From Erpobdella octoculata (lineage: Eukaryota; Annelida; Clitellata; Hirudinida; Erpobdellidae), in assembly GCA_963978895.1 (NCBI GenBank), contig OZ022246.1, positions 8,838,642-8,902,641 on the forward strand: a stretch of 64,000 bases of DNA, in the 5' to 3' direction. This document shows, in pieces, positions 33,843 to 45,345 of the stretch. Below the pieces are notes generated by a model. That model saw only the letters and a list, made by a program, of their open reading frames with translations, was not told the origin of the DNA and did no database searches. Position numbers and translations under genes: made by a program. The first letter of the stretch is position 1, and each line of letters begins with the position of its first letter.

Positions 33843-36800
33843 CTAAAACTGAGACAGGACTGAAGATCCCTGAAAATTAGCATTTTTTTGTATCATTTGT
33901 TGCTTTCTAAGAGCCTTTTCTTCTTTGAAAAATTCTTTTGTTTCAACTTTGTGTATTCTTCGTACCTGTACAACGAATTAAGAGATAATTTAAACTACAG
34001 ATACAAATAAGCACAAATTCCAAAAGCGAAAGGATATCTCACTTTTCGATCGTGTTTTATTGCTTCTTTTCTTAGTTTATTTTCTTCTTTTGTTTTAGCT
34101 GAATCCCTCAAAAGAACCAAAGTTGGCCGTTTGCCATCAAATTCTGATTTTGATGATTTGTTGTTGCCTTTCTGGGATGGTTTTGTAGACTTTGGATTTT
34201 TCTGATTAAAAATGTAATCAAAATAAAGTAAATAATTAGCTACTGCATAAATTTTTTTGGCAACTCACTTTTGGAAAGTCAATCGTTTTTGGAAGGTTAG
34301 AAGTTGTTGAAAGTGTAGCTGCAAGTGAATGCAAATGTTGTAATAAGTGGAAATTTTTTAAATATCAACCATACTTATTATAACTGGTAAGAATTTACTA
34401 TTTTGAGAAAGTCATTAACTAACACTTTTTATAAAATAAATAAAAACTAACTTAAAATGGATTCACAATCCCACTGGTCATCTGGAACCTCAACAGTTAT
34501 TTCAACAAGCTCCTCTTTATCATCATCGCTCATACAACCCAGGTACTTCTGTGCACTGCCATTAGGAACTTTAAACTCCTCCCTAACATTTATACTAAAT
34601 AAGTAAAAGCTATAAGACAATATAAAGAAAAAAACCAATTTACTTTTTGTTTGCAGAGTCCATGTATTGCTTGATGACACTAGAAAATTTGTTGTCGCAG
34701 GTATATCCGTTGTCAGAATCATCATCATCATCATCATCCATTCTTAATTTCTCACAAAACTGCAAAAAAAAAAGAAATAGCACCAAAGAATAAAACAAAC
34801 CATCCTACTAAATAAATCTTCATAACAAAAAACTTCATGTTTTTAAAGCAAACCTCTTTAAAACATCCCTCTGAGATCAGCTGATTGGAATCCTTTGGAA
34901 CTTCGCAGGAAATATGAGAATTTAAGAATTCTTTGACCTTGTCATGAACTTCATTTCCATAACCAACTTCCTCTCTCATATAACCATCTTCATCATCAGC
35001 ATCATCACCATCTTCCTCTTCATAATCATCATCATCACCATCTTCATCATAATCTTCACATGGATCTAGTTCAAGTGATCTAGAGAAAAAACAATAGAAT
35101 TCAATTAATGAACAATATTATAAAAAATATTCATAACATTTTAAATAATTATTATAAAAAATATTCAGAAAATTTAAAAAAATTATTATAAAATATATTT
35201 ATAATGGTTTAAACAATTACTATTTAGAATATTCATAATATCTTAAATAATTACTCTTTGCCAGCTCGGATACAAAAATCATCTTCAAGTTCTTCTTCAT
35301 CTGAACAAATTTCTCCGTCCAAAGCAGCCATGATGTCGTCATCAAGATCAGGTTGTGGACCTACATTCAGATTAAAACAGATATTTGATAAAATACAAAA
35401 AACCAGCTGACAAAATAACAATAACATAAAACCTGTATTTTTTCAATAAATCGCAAGCATTCTTGGTCTAAAAACCTTATTATACTTAATCAAATCTCGC
35501 AAGCATGAGAATTGCTTATCAGGATGTTCTTCGGTTACCAAGTCAGTATTTGAATGTAATAAACATGTATATAATAATATGCATGCAATAATAGGTGATA
35601 CATAATTTATGTAATAACATGTAATACATAATTTATGTAATAATGATTAATATATATTAGTTTAAAGTGTCGTAAATAGTTTATCTGTGCTCAGATTACC
35701 AATTTATTAAACATATTAACAGAGCTTGTAGCTTGCATGCAAGTAGAACTTTGCATGAACAATAACAATTTGCAAGCACAATGTTTACTTCAATGCAGTG
35801 AATAATGGTGCCAGCAAATCTTTGCTCATTTAAAACTTGTCTTTACCAAAACATTTGGAACTGTCCAAACAATGATGTTTTTATCAATCTAACTCAATTT
35901 ACCTGATATTGGAGCAGCTAGGTTCAAGAGTCCAACTTTATTTTGACTTAATGATGCAAACACTTCTGAAGGTAGAATCAATTGAGTCTGTTGGAAATAA
36001 TCAATAAATGTATTAATTCAATTAAGTAATAACTGGGAACTATTTGTACATCTTCGAAGCCCAAAAAGCACAGTGATTTTATCACGTAATCACTACATAA
36101 GTAACTATATATAAATTAGTAATCATGTTTTCTAATAATAATATCATATACACACATATACATAATATTGTATTACAAAATTGTTATTGTATCCTAAATT
36201 AACTACATAAAAATAAAGTTATTGTACACATAAATATTGAAGTAAATTTAATGAAAATTTCCAATCAACCTTCTTTTCACTATCAGCTTCCATTAATGCC
36301 TGAGAAGACGATTTACCGATGCGAAAGCAATCTTGTTCAACATTGCAATGTTCTGTTACGTCTCTCAGATGTTGTAAGTAATCGTAATCATCATCATAAT
36401 TTATTCCAAACTTCATTTGTTCTTCTTTCGAACTCTAAAATGAAATTCAAAAATAAAATTTAAGATTTCATAAGCAAATTTATTGTTGTTAAATTTACTA
36501 AACCAGCAAAATATCTGGAAAGAGCTCCAGTTATTCCAGTGTTGAGTTTTTACCCATCTTAAAATATTTTGACCTAATAAGTTGAAGAATAATGTGAATC
36601 CATCAATTTATATGAGCAACTCGAACTCAACTCTGCTCTGAAACACAATTAAAGGTTTAATATGCATAAAAAAAAACAAACCACTAAAACTCTCTGGGGG
36701 GCATCTTCATTGGCTGCTTCAGGATCTTTTTGACTCCTGTGCACCAATGTAAATGTCACAGACTTCTTCTTGTCAATGAACTTTTTTGACTTTCTAGGCT

Positions 36801-38653
36801 GAAAGAATAAACATAGAATTAAAAAAACCACCAACCTTGACTAAAGTTAATGTTTCAAGTTTCAGGTTGACTAAAGTTATTTTTAATTTGATAAACAGAC
36901 TGAAAAATATAATAAACTAATTATTATTATTATTATTATTATTATGAGTGTTCTATTTATTAAAGAAAAGTAAATAAATTCAGATAGATATAAAAAAATA
37001 AATAGATCGATAGAGTAAATAGTATCTTATTATAAGTTACTGTGAAAGAAATATAATTACATATTTATCAGATTTAAAAAAAAAACCCAATCAAATCGGC
37101 TCATTCGGTTTTTGGTTGAACAATTTAGTCATTGTTTATATAGCCTTAATTAAGCTGAAAAATTTAAATAACATTCCTTATGGTGACTACACACTCAACT
37201 TTGAAAATCTTAACCAGTATTTATCCATTTTTCTGCCATGGTAATTGCATTGTATGCATGGCATTTTCCACACATTCAAAAATATCTTCCCCGGTAGTAG
37301 TGTCTTTCATTGATCCCATTGACAACAATTTTTCTGTGATTTCAAAGTTTTCTGAAATACCTTGTACAAATCGTACAAAGATGAGCAACTGTGCAGTGTC
37401 ATCGATGTCAGTGCTTTCATCCAATGCCAAGGAAAACAACTGAAATGAAAATACACGCCCTTTCAGTTGTCATGTCAGGTCTTCACCAATTGCTTCAATA
37501 CGGTGAGCCACAGTTCTTCTCGACAAACTGACTTCTTCAAACTTCTTTCTTTGTTCTGGACAGACTTGATCAACTACATCGAGCATGCATTTTTTGACAA
37601 ATTCACCATCACAGAACGATTTGCTGTGCTTAGCAATGTCGTATGCGACCGCAAAGCCGGCATGAGTAGCAGCTTTCTGGGCTACTTTGGCTTTTCCGAA
37701 TACATTCTGCTGCTTTACAAGTTTTCTATCCAGTTCTGTTGCTCTTGTCTGACATTCCACTGATGATAAAGTACTGCCATAGCCTGCCATGTTTTGTCGC
37801 ATAATGACGGCTAATGTTGTACTCTTTCAACATGGCAACACTTTCACTGCACATCAAACACACTGCTTTCTTGCCGAATTCTGTGAAAAAGTACTCAGGC
37901 ATCCAATCTTTGTTAAATGCGCGACACTCGCTGTCAACTTTCCGTTTCTTGGCAAAATCTATGGTAAAAATTTTATTGTCATTTCTAACCAAATTCTAAC
38001 ATAATTCTAACCAAAAACAAAGAATCGAAGAACCAAGAACAGAAAGAAATCAAAGAACCAAAGAATAACTAACAGTCACTATTACTGGACGTAGTAAGCA
38101 AATAGTGGGAGATTGCGGCAGAATGTGGCCGCGGGCCACATTATTATGTATGACCGGAGCCAGTCAAAATCCTGTCGCGGGCCGTATGTTGCCCGTCCCT
38201 GTATTAGTGGGACAAGGATAAAAAATTCAGGAGCAACTCACAAAGTTCAGACTTTTTCTACTACAAGTGCGCAGCTTAAGAAATGAATCTATAGAGGACT
38301 ATATAGATGAAATAGTAATTGCTGAAAAGAGACAACAGAAGGATGTCTGTAATTGCGGTGTATGCCATTGAACACATGTTGCGAATAGATGGAAATTTAG
38401 ATTTTACAAAACCATTCTCAAACTTAATTTGCCGTGGGGGAATAGTTTGTAAATGGCGAATAATATGTAAATTCAAAAACCGATAAAAAAACTGAACAAG
38501 CCGGTTTGGTTGCCTTTAAAACCTTATAAAGCATGTAGTTTCAAAATATGTGATTAGATTTTTTCACAGCGTGTAGATTCATGAGGAAAAATTGAAAACA
38601 GTCTTCTTTAGGGAATTAGTATTGCGAAATTTCCTGGGTTAAGTCCGCCTGGG

Positions 38654-38698
<45 letters not shown>

Positions 38699-38908
38699 GC
38701 AGCATAGGCCTGCACTTTCCTGTGTGCCTGTATGTGTGCGTGTGCTGGTGTGTGCTATCGTCATACGCCAGGGCCATAGCAATACTTACTTTTACCGCTT
38801 ATTGCCCCCGGAGTTTATCGCTGGCCAGTTCTAGGAGAATACCAAAATTATTTTGCATAAAAACTACAACGTTTGAAAACTATCTTAAATTGTCCACAAG
38901 CTTACCAT
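33843..38908 (-). CDS. LTV1: LTV1, 40S ribosomal subunit biogenesis factor
   Basis: Eleven exons: 38908-38906, 36798-36685, 36434-36270, 35987-35903, 35360-35255, 35079-34854, 34759-34644, 34594-34452, 34318-34269, 34201-34043 and 33965-33843. They total 1290 bases, 429 residues, and all phases fit. Family matches in order: KSKKFIDKKKSVTFTLVHRS and APQRVL (residues 2-39), YDDDYDYLQHL (52-62), LPSEVFAS, GLLNLAAPISG, PDLDDDIMAAL with EDDF, an Asp/Glu-rich block, DQWDCESIL, then a Lys/Arg-rich C-terminal helix region ending SVLSQF. Human LTV1 is 475 residues. Known role: shuttling chaperone that keeps RPS3 and RPS10 in place on pre-40S particles until CK1 phosphorylates it. Exon 1 is inferred: an ATG followed directly by gtaagc in the right phase. 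Intron 1 (2.1 kb) contains a dead hAT. Confidence 0.92.
37180..38201 (-). pseudogene. hAT transposase N-terminal half (GTF2IRD2/ZBED-like)
   Basis: On the minus strand from about 37992: basic start AKKRKVDSECRAF, BED-type finger CLMCSES with RHYATKH, then after a frameshift near 37800 a long stretch (AYDIAKHSKSFCDGEFVKKC, then LSRRTVAHRIEAIGEDL). An in-frame TGA follows at about 37467, then LALDESTDIDDTAQLLIF with the first catalytic Asp, and the frame ends near 37220. The C-terminal half is missing. The outer end at 38201 reads, in reverse, CAGGGACGGGCAACATACGG, a typical hAT terminus. It sits in LTV1 intron 1 in the gene's orientation. Confidence 0.85.
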
Positions 38909-38934
38909 GACAGTATATGAGTATTATAATCTAT

Positions 38935-38942
38935 TGACGTCA
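38935..38942. promoter_or_regulatory. CRE palindrome TGACGTCA near LTV1 ATG
   Basis: A perfect CREB/ATF palindrome lies 27 bases upstream of the inferred LTV1 start codon. A GC-richer repeat-derived segment (38700-38840) and a (TA)n tract (38657-38695) lie on the intron side. Function is inferred from position only. Confidence 0.4.
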
Positions 38943-39394
38943 ACGTGTCGGCTGAAAATCTTCAAAATAACACACGTAAAGTTTTGCTTATAATACTGCT
39001 CAATATCAAAACATAGAAAAACAATTTATTGACAATAAAACATTTAAGAATTTATAGGAATGTAATTTAATTTATAATTAATAATTGTGTGTTTAATTTA
39101 TTACTAAAAATATTCCATCAAAATTAACCTAGCCTCGCTTTTGCGAGCCAGTCCCTGGATAAAGAAGGAGGGAACGAGGGAACAGTTAAAAAAAGATCAT
39201 TGAACAGGGGTATCAGCATAGATATACGAGGGCAGTCCGATAAGTATTTAGCCTCAATGCCCAATGGCGCAATAATTGCAAGAAAAATTTACTATTGCGT
39301 AGTACATTCTGGTAGAGGGCTATTGTCCAAATTTCAGCCAAATCGAACTCGTAGTTTTTTTTTATCGCCTGTGGAAGTGGGCGTGTCAGCGGAT

Positions 39395-40472
39395 TTTTAA
39401 AGAACGCTTGGATGTTGTGTACGGTGACTCTTCTCCTTCGATGGCCACCTTCAAAAAGTGATTTAACGAGTTTCAACGTCGTCGCACATCGGTTTTTGAT
39501 GAGCCACGCCCAGGTACTCCAAAAATGGCTACCACGGAGGATAACGTTTCAAAAATCCACGATCTCGTATCGGCAGACCGCCAATTGAAGATGCGCGATA
39601 TAGCTGAAACAGTAGGCATTTCAAAAGACCGCGTGTGTTACATCCTGCACAAAATTTTGGGCATGAGAAAGCTGTCTGCGCGATGGGTGCCGCGTTTGCT
39701 CACTCCGGACAACAAGAGAAACCGTGAAACTACTTCAGAGCAGTGTTTGACGCTGTTTAGCCTAACTTCTAACCCATTAATGGTTACGGTTGCGAAAACG
39801 CAACGTCAAGTATTTTTGTATGGTCGTGACCATTAATGGGTTAAGCACAATCCGAAGGAGTTTCTGCATTGTTTCGTGACCGTCGACAAAACGTGGATCC
39901 ACTGGTATACACCAGAGACCAAAGAACAGTCAAAACAGTAAACTTCATCCAGCGAACGTGCTCCGAAGGCCAAGACGGTCCTATCGGCCGGAAAGGTGAT
40001 GGCCGATGGCCACCGTTTTCTGGGATTCAAAAAGTGTGATCTACATCGACTACATGGAGAAGGGGAAAACAATCACAGGACTGTACTATGCCGAATTATT
40101 GGGCCGATTCGACGCCGAATTGCAGAAAAAGCAAACCCATTCGGCGAAGAAAAAAAAGTGCTTTTCCGCCATGACAACGCACCGGCTCACACCTCCACCC
40201 TCCTCGCCCCGGCCAAATTGGTCGAATTGGGCTACGAACTGCTGCCCCATCCAACGTATTCTCCAGATTTGGCCCCGTGCGACTTCTTTTAGTTTCCAAA
40301 TTTAAAAAAGTCACATGCTGGGCAGAAATTTGAGTCGAATGAGGAGGTCATCACCGCCACGGAGGCCAACTTTGCAGACCTCGAGAAATCATATTTTTCA
40401 GACGGGTTATACAACTTTGAGCATCGTTTGGTCAATTCTATTAAGCTAAAAAGAGATTACGTTGAGAAATAA
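39395..40472 (+). pseudogene. Mariner transposase, broken
   Basis: Recognisable in order: LDVVYGDSSPSMATFKK, FDEPRPGTPKM, the helix-turn-helix region IHDLVSADRQLKMRDIAETV, the first acidic motif VTVDKTWIHWYTPE, WDSKSVIYIDYMEKGKT, the second HDNAPAHT, and YSPDLAPCDFF with the third Asp, ending YVEK at 40472. Breaks: stop in place of Trp after FKK, an 84-bp insertion at 39760, a stop after EQSKQ, an extra A in the KKK run near 40155, and a stop after DFF. One extra residue gives 35 rather than 34 positions between the second and third Asp. Known role: DD34D cut-and-paste at TA sites. It cannot make active protein. Confidence 0.88.
39760..39843. mobile_element. Small palindromic insertion inside the mariner
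   Basis: Eighty-four bases interrupt the reading frame between CTLF and KHNPKEF of the transposase. TTA stands on both sides (39757-39759 and 39841-39843), as a PIF/Harbinger-type target would. Inside, AACCCATTAATGGT and ACCATTAATGGGTT form a 14-bp inverted repeat. Confidence 0.6.
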
Positions 40473-40675
40473 ATCGTCACTATTCAAAAATTTTTGTTTT
40501 TTCTTTTCTGGGCTAAGTACTTATCGGACCACCCTTGTGTATGGGTATTACCCTCTTCCAATATAAAATGTAAGTCCGCTTAAGAGACGTTTCAGAACCA
40601 AAAACTTTTTTGGTTAGACACAAGTCTACAAAATAACTTACTTTTTAGGCATGTTGCTTATCTAACGTTTGCAAT

Positions 40676-41424
40676 CAGGGGCGCAGCCAGAGAAGGGCCA
40701 GGGGCCGGGTTCCCCGAAACCTTGCCAATGTTGATGTTGAAGTGACGCGCGTGTCCGTGTTTTCGAGACATATTTGAGTTCAGAGTTATCAATAATTTTG
40801 CAAATTAAATATTTAATAAGTTATAAAAAATGTTAGGGTGAGGGTTGTCCATGGGTCTATTTTTGAAAACCCGACTCACCAGAAAATCTGACCCGACCCA
40901 ACCTATTTTTGTTTTTTCTTTTGTGATCCGACCCACCTGTTTTCGACCCGACCCGACCCACTTTGGCTAGGACCCAATTGGCAGAGCGGCCACATACCGC
41001 AGTTGATGCTCTGCAACATTGTCAATATTCCATCTACCCAAAAATAAATACGCTGTTGAAACACTTCACCAATTGCCCCTTTCTTCCGCGACAGCTGCGA
41101 GATCCCTCTCAACTATGCGCAGTCCCAAAATCTTATCTACGCACCACAATAGGCCAGACAAGGCTGAATGGATTTGCCCAGATGACTATCAATCGCGACC
41201 TTAACATTAATGAAGAAACCGTCATTTTTTGCCGAAAAAACATCGGCTAAATTTTATATTGTAATTTACTGTTCTAAATTAAAGGTCTTATGGTTTGTTA
41301 TTACTAATTATTGCTGAAACTGTTGTTAAGCCTTTACTTTTGTGGGTTGTAAATTTCTCAGTAAAACTCCTTACTAATCAGTTTTCTCCCCGGCCCCCCC
41401 GAAATTTTTTTGGCTGCGCCCCTT
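40676..41424 (+). mobile_element. hAT remnant with TIRs and 8-bp duplication
   Basis: Left end CAGGGGCGCAGCCA, right end TGGCTGCGCCCCT, flanked by TTTGCAAT and TTTGCAAC (7 of 8). At 41010-41240 a hAT C-terminal dimerisation region survives across two frames: YSIYPKIN, LPLSSATAARSLSTMR, then TTIGQTRLNGFAQMTINRD. GACCCGACC-type repeats fill the first third. Confidence 0.8.
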
Positions 41425-42479
41425 TTTGCAACCCGCACTTTCACGCAACTTAATTTAAAAAACTACAGACAATGTACACGAAAAGAAAGAAGATAAAAAT
41501 TAAAAATGAAAAACACCTGGTTTTTATAGAAAACAGATTTGCTAATTCCAAAAAATAATTAGAAATTGTTATGTTTGAAGGAGTAATTTTGACTCGAGAA
41601 TCAAATTTTATCCGCCCAAGTTCTTCTCTCACAATCATATTAGAGATGAAAATAAGATTGACAATTAACGTATGGAAACCACAGGTCGTTGAGGAAGGTT
41701 TATTTTAATATACTGATTATAAGAGGGTGAGCATTGTCATGACTTTGCCAGTGCTGTCAGTTAAAAAGAATTTTTTAGATGCATTAGGCGAGTAAAAACA
41801 TAAGTACTCAAAAGCAACACATGACAAACGACTCGGTGATCTACTGCAAAACGACAAGGCAAAAACTTAGACATTGATGTAGCTATTGATGATGGGATAG
41901 TTCAAAAATTTTACATAATAAAAATACATTTTTTAAAAAACAACGTTTTCTTGCGCACTAAAAAGAGCCCGGCAGAATTTCTGAATAAATTGTTCACATT
42001 TATAAGAATAAGAAGCTGTTGTTTTGTTTATGTGCCCAACGTTTTTCGTTTTATAAGAATAAGGCACTGTTTAAAAGTCTCAAAAATTATTTTAAAATAG
42101 TATACATTTTCTTCAGTCCCACCCCAAAGCCTGCTCCGACAAGGGAGTCTGGGGGAGCGTCGTAGGCTCTCCCAGCGGAATCTGGGGCTCTGCCACTTGC
42201 CACAGCCGCAAACGCATTTTAGAGCATTGGAATCTATGTAAATGGAGCTTAATCTTTGCTATTAAAAATCTTGTAGGCATAGCTTTAAATTTTTAAAATT
42301 CAAATATTTTCAAATTTCCAAAAAGTAATTTTTTGTTCTCAAAACGATTAGATATCAATTTATTTTTAAATACGTCGACCAGTTTTAACGGGCACACAAC
42401 CTCAAAGCTTAGAAACTTATTTTTCTAAAATAATGAAACAAGCATTTTTTTTAAGACCATAAATACTAAATTTTAATGT
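41425..42479. other. Unassigned AT-rich region
   Basis: Only a GC-richer piece at 42120-42220 (GGGAGTCTGGGGGAGCG) stands out. It looks like a decayed repeat. No gene or structured element is supported. Confidence 0.5.
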
Positions 42480-42619
42480 TTTTACAAATTTTTATTTAGG
42501 TTACAATTTCTGTTTGTGTGTGTGTGTAGCTTTCTCTGTACGCAAATCACGAAAGTAAAGTTCAACCAGCTTTTTGACTATCTAGGAAGCTGAAGCGTTC
42601 AGCATAGCTTTATATTAGA

Positions 42620-43712
42620 CTAGCAGTGCCCGTAGCGGCTTCGCTCACATGAAATTAGAGAGTTTGAACCGTGCATCCATAGTAGAGATCATTTTTTTAG
42701 GTCTCGGCTCGGCCCGTCGACAACTTAGCCCAGCCCGTTTTAAAAACCCAAACTCCTGGCCCGGCACAGCCCGTCTGAATTAGGCCCGGCCCATTCTTAG
42801 AGGCCTAGAAGTTCTATATACTTGATGAAAAACTTCGGTCAGTCCCACCTTGACTTCAGGTTTGGCCCAGCCCAACTTAAGACCTTAAAATCACTAAAAT
42901 ATCTATATACTTGGTGAAAAACCTCGGCCCGTCCCACTTTGATTTAAGGTTTAGCCTGGCCCGTGTGAAGACTCTAAAATAACGGCTTGGCCCGGCCGGT
43001 GATAAACTGGACTTAGCTACTTTCAACCGGCACAAAATTTCAAAATACTAATTTTTACATTTGTAGCACTTACAGTTTTTGAGTAGCAGTTATTTTGAAA
43101 TCAAATAACCCTTATTTCCACCCCACATTTGAGGTCCTGGAAACCAAATTTTTAAAAAATGTTGAAACACTTATATTATTATTTTTTTGAGTAAATATTA
43201 AATACTATTTTTGACATCTGTAGCATTCACAGTTTTTGAGTAGCAGTTACTTTAAAAAACAAATAACCATATTTTCCACCCCACATTTGAAGTCCTGGAA
43301 ACCAAATTTTCAAAAATGCTAAAACACGTATTTCATTATTTTTGGAGTAGAAACTAAATACTAATTTTTATTCCTGTAGCATTCACAGTTTTTGAGTAGC
43401 AGCTACTTTAAAAACCAAATAACCCAATTTTCCAACCCACATTTGAGGTCCGGGAAACCGAATTTTCAAAAAATGGTAAAACACGTATCCATATACCAAA
43501 TTTCTGGTTTTCGAGATATACATTGTTTTAGAAACAAGTTTGTTTTCCAGTTTCTTCCCCTCAGGAGCAAAATTTTCAAAAATCCTTTCTTAGTGGATGC
43601 TTACGTAATAAAAGTAATATAAGTTCCAAATTTCACGTTCCTAGGATGAGGCGTTTGAGCTCGGCGTTGATTATCAGTCAGTCAGTCAGTCAGTCAGTCA
43701 GTCAGTCAGTCA

Positions 43713-43755
<43 letters not shown>

Positions 43756-43861
43756 AGTCAGTCAGTCAGTCAGTCAGTCAGTCAGTCAGTCAGTCAGTCA
43801 GTCAGTCAGTCAGTCAGTCAGTCAGTCAGTCAGTCAGGACATGTTCTTTTATATATATAGA
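42620..43861 (-). mobile_element. Non-autonomous Helitron D, 1242 bp
   Basis: Read on the minus strand it begins TCTATATATATAAAAGAACA after an A and ends CGCTACGGGCACTGCTAG before a T, with AGCGAAGCCGCT able to form a short stem 15 bases before the end. There is no target duplication. Near its 5' end lies a (CAGT)n array (43676-43837), then about three diverged 120-140-bp repeats containing TAGCATTCACAGTTTTTGAG (43060-43490), and GGCCCGGCCC-type repeats (42690-43010). No protein is encoded. Confidence 0.87.
43676..43837. repeat. (CAGT)n microsatellite
   Basis: About 40 units with one CTGT interruption. It encodes an SVSQ open frame of no significance. It is part of Helitron D. Confidence 0.97.
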
Positions 43862-43985
43862 TGACAATACATGATTCAATTAAAAATAACTTAATTTGAA
43901 CATCTTTTGTATTTCTAAATCGAGTGTATTTGAAATAAAAGTTTGTTTTGAAAAACTCGATTTTTCCTTTACTTGTTACATTTTC

Positions 43986-44705
43986 AGTTATTAGGTTTTC
44001 AAGCAAACAATCTTTTTCTCCACCCTACATTTGTAGTCCTGGTAGCCAAACATAAAAAAATGGTAAAACCTGTGTAACTTTATTTTCTTAGTAGTATCTA
44101 AATACTAATTCTTATATCTGTAGTATTTTCAGTTTTAGAGTGGCAGTTATTCTAAGATAAATATAACCCTATTTTCCACCCACATTTAAAGTTCGGGAAA
44201 TCAAAATTTTTAAGTTTATTAAAACATGTATTTTGTTATTTTGAAAGAATAAATTATTAAAAAAAAGTTTTTTAAACACCACGTTTTTGTGAACTAAAAA
44301 GCAGAAAATAATTTTTCTCTGGGCTGTGTGAAAAATGTCTTGATAGAATAATGCATTAATTGTGGACATTCGTATAGCTAACAAGTAACAAGCCATCATT
44401 TTTTTAAACTTAAAACGTGGGGCGCCTTTTACTTAAACAAACCATCAGCTATTTTTCAAGCAAGATAGAACGTTTTTTACAAACTTTTATTTAGGTTACA
44501 ATCTCTGTTTGTGTGTGTGTATGTGTGTGTGTTTGTGGCTTTCTCTGTACGCAAATCTTGCAAGTAAAATTTAACCAGTTTTTTTACTAGCTAGGAAGCT
44601 GAAACTTTCAGCATAGTTTTATATTGGATGACAATACATGATTCAATTAAAAAAAAACAACTTAATTTGAACATCTTTCGTATTTCTAAATCAAATGTAT
44701 TTGAA
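43986..44705. repeat. Further 120-140-bp units and a family C copy
   Basis: Bases 43990-44235 hold about two more copies of the unit seen inside Helitron D (CTGTAGTATTTTCAGTTTTAG). Bases 44455-44705 hold a reverse family C copy. The shared unit suggests that an older Helitron D relative stood beside the new one. Confidence 0.6.
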
Positions 44706-44939
44706 ATCAATATATATATATATATTAGGGATTGGGAGGCAAATGCTTCCTCGCAAAGCTAGAAAGGGAAAAATTAATTTTTTCTTTTTTTCTGCCTTTT
44801 CTCTATTTATTTCTCACTTGTTTCTGTACCTATTTGTTTCTCTCAGGAGCAATGTCAACAAATCACATCTCTTTTTTCCACCAAGTTGCGGAGTTTGGTC
44901 ATCAGGCACTTCAAATCTGAGAACGATTTTTTAACTGCA

Positions 44940-45345
44940 GTTAAACTGATGAAAACTCAATAGAATTTTTCATCCGCAATGCCTCTTGTGCTTTCAAAAA
45001 CCTCCCGTACCTATAGCCATGACCTGTGCTATGCATTTCCGGAGGTTTGCGTAAAGCCCTATAAAAACCTGCTGAGAAATATTGCTTTGGCCAAGCAGTT
45101 TTTAACCATTTGAAGAGACTTAGGAACCCGTAAAAGTGCCTCGTGGCTGCGTCAGTGAGTCAGTGAACTGTTCAATTTTCTTTACACGCTTTTAGGAGGA
45201 AAGAATACAATTAAAAAGTCCGTTCGTACATCTGAAAATTTTCCTAATCGCTTGATCATCACATCTCTTTTTCAGGTGGTAGTTGAAGCAGATTAGTGAA
45301 TAAAATAGTTAAAACTTGATAATAGCTTTACACCTATTGAACCTG
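44940..45345 (+). repeat. Dispersed repeat family F, copy 1
   Basis: Aligns over about 400 bases, in inverse orientation, with 63283-63697. Shared landmarks are CTCAATAGAATTTTTCAT, TTGCGTAAA, GAGAAATA and GTTGAAGCAGATTA. Broken frames could be read in both, so it may be decayed transposon coding sequence, but I cannot name it. Confidence 0.7.

Larger units (their letters stand above)
39227..40537 (+). mobile_element. Full-length inactive mariner element
   Basis: Inverted repeats CGAGGGCAGTCCGATAAGTA and the reverse of GGCTAAGTACTTATCGGACC bound 1311 bases, with TA on the left and TG (mutated TA) on the right. This is normal mariner size, with a single transposase gene inside. Confidence 0.9.
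42480..43985 (-). repeat. Family C copy split by a Helitron
   Basis: The two halves, 42480-42619 and 43862-43985, join to a normal family C copy when the element between them is removed. The join reads TATTAGATGACAATAC. The undisturbed copy at 44.6 kb reads TATTGGATGACAATAC. Confidence 0.9.

Noticed and set aside
34447..34737. 96-codon frame starting with seven Met
   Set aside because: The frame over the (ATC)n run is offset; the real LTV1 exon there reads Asp repeats and splices at 34644.
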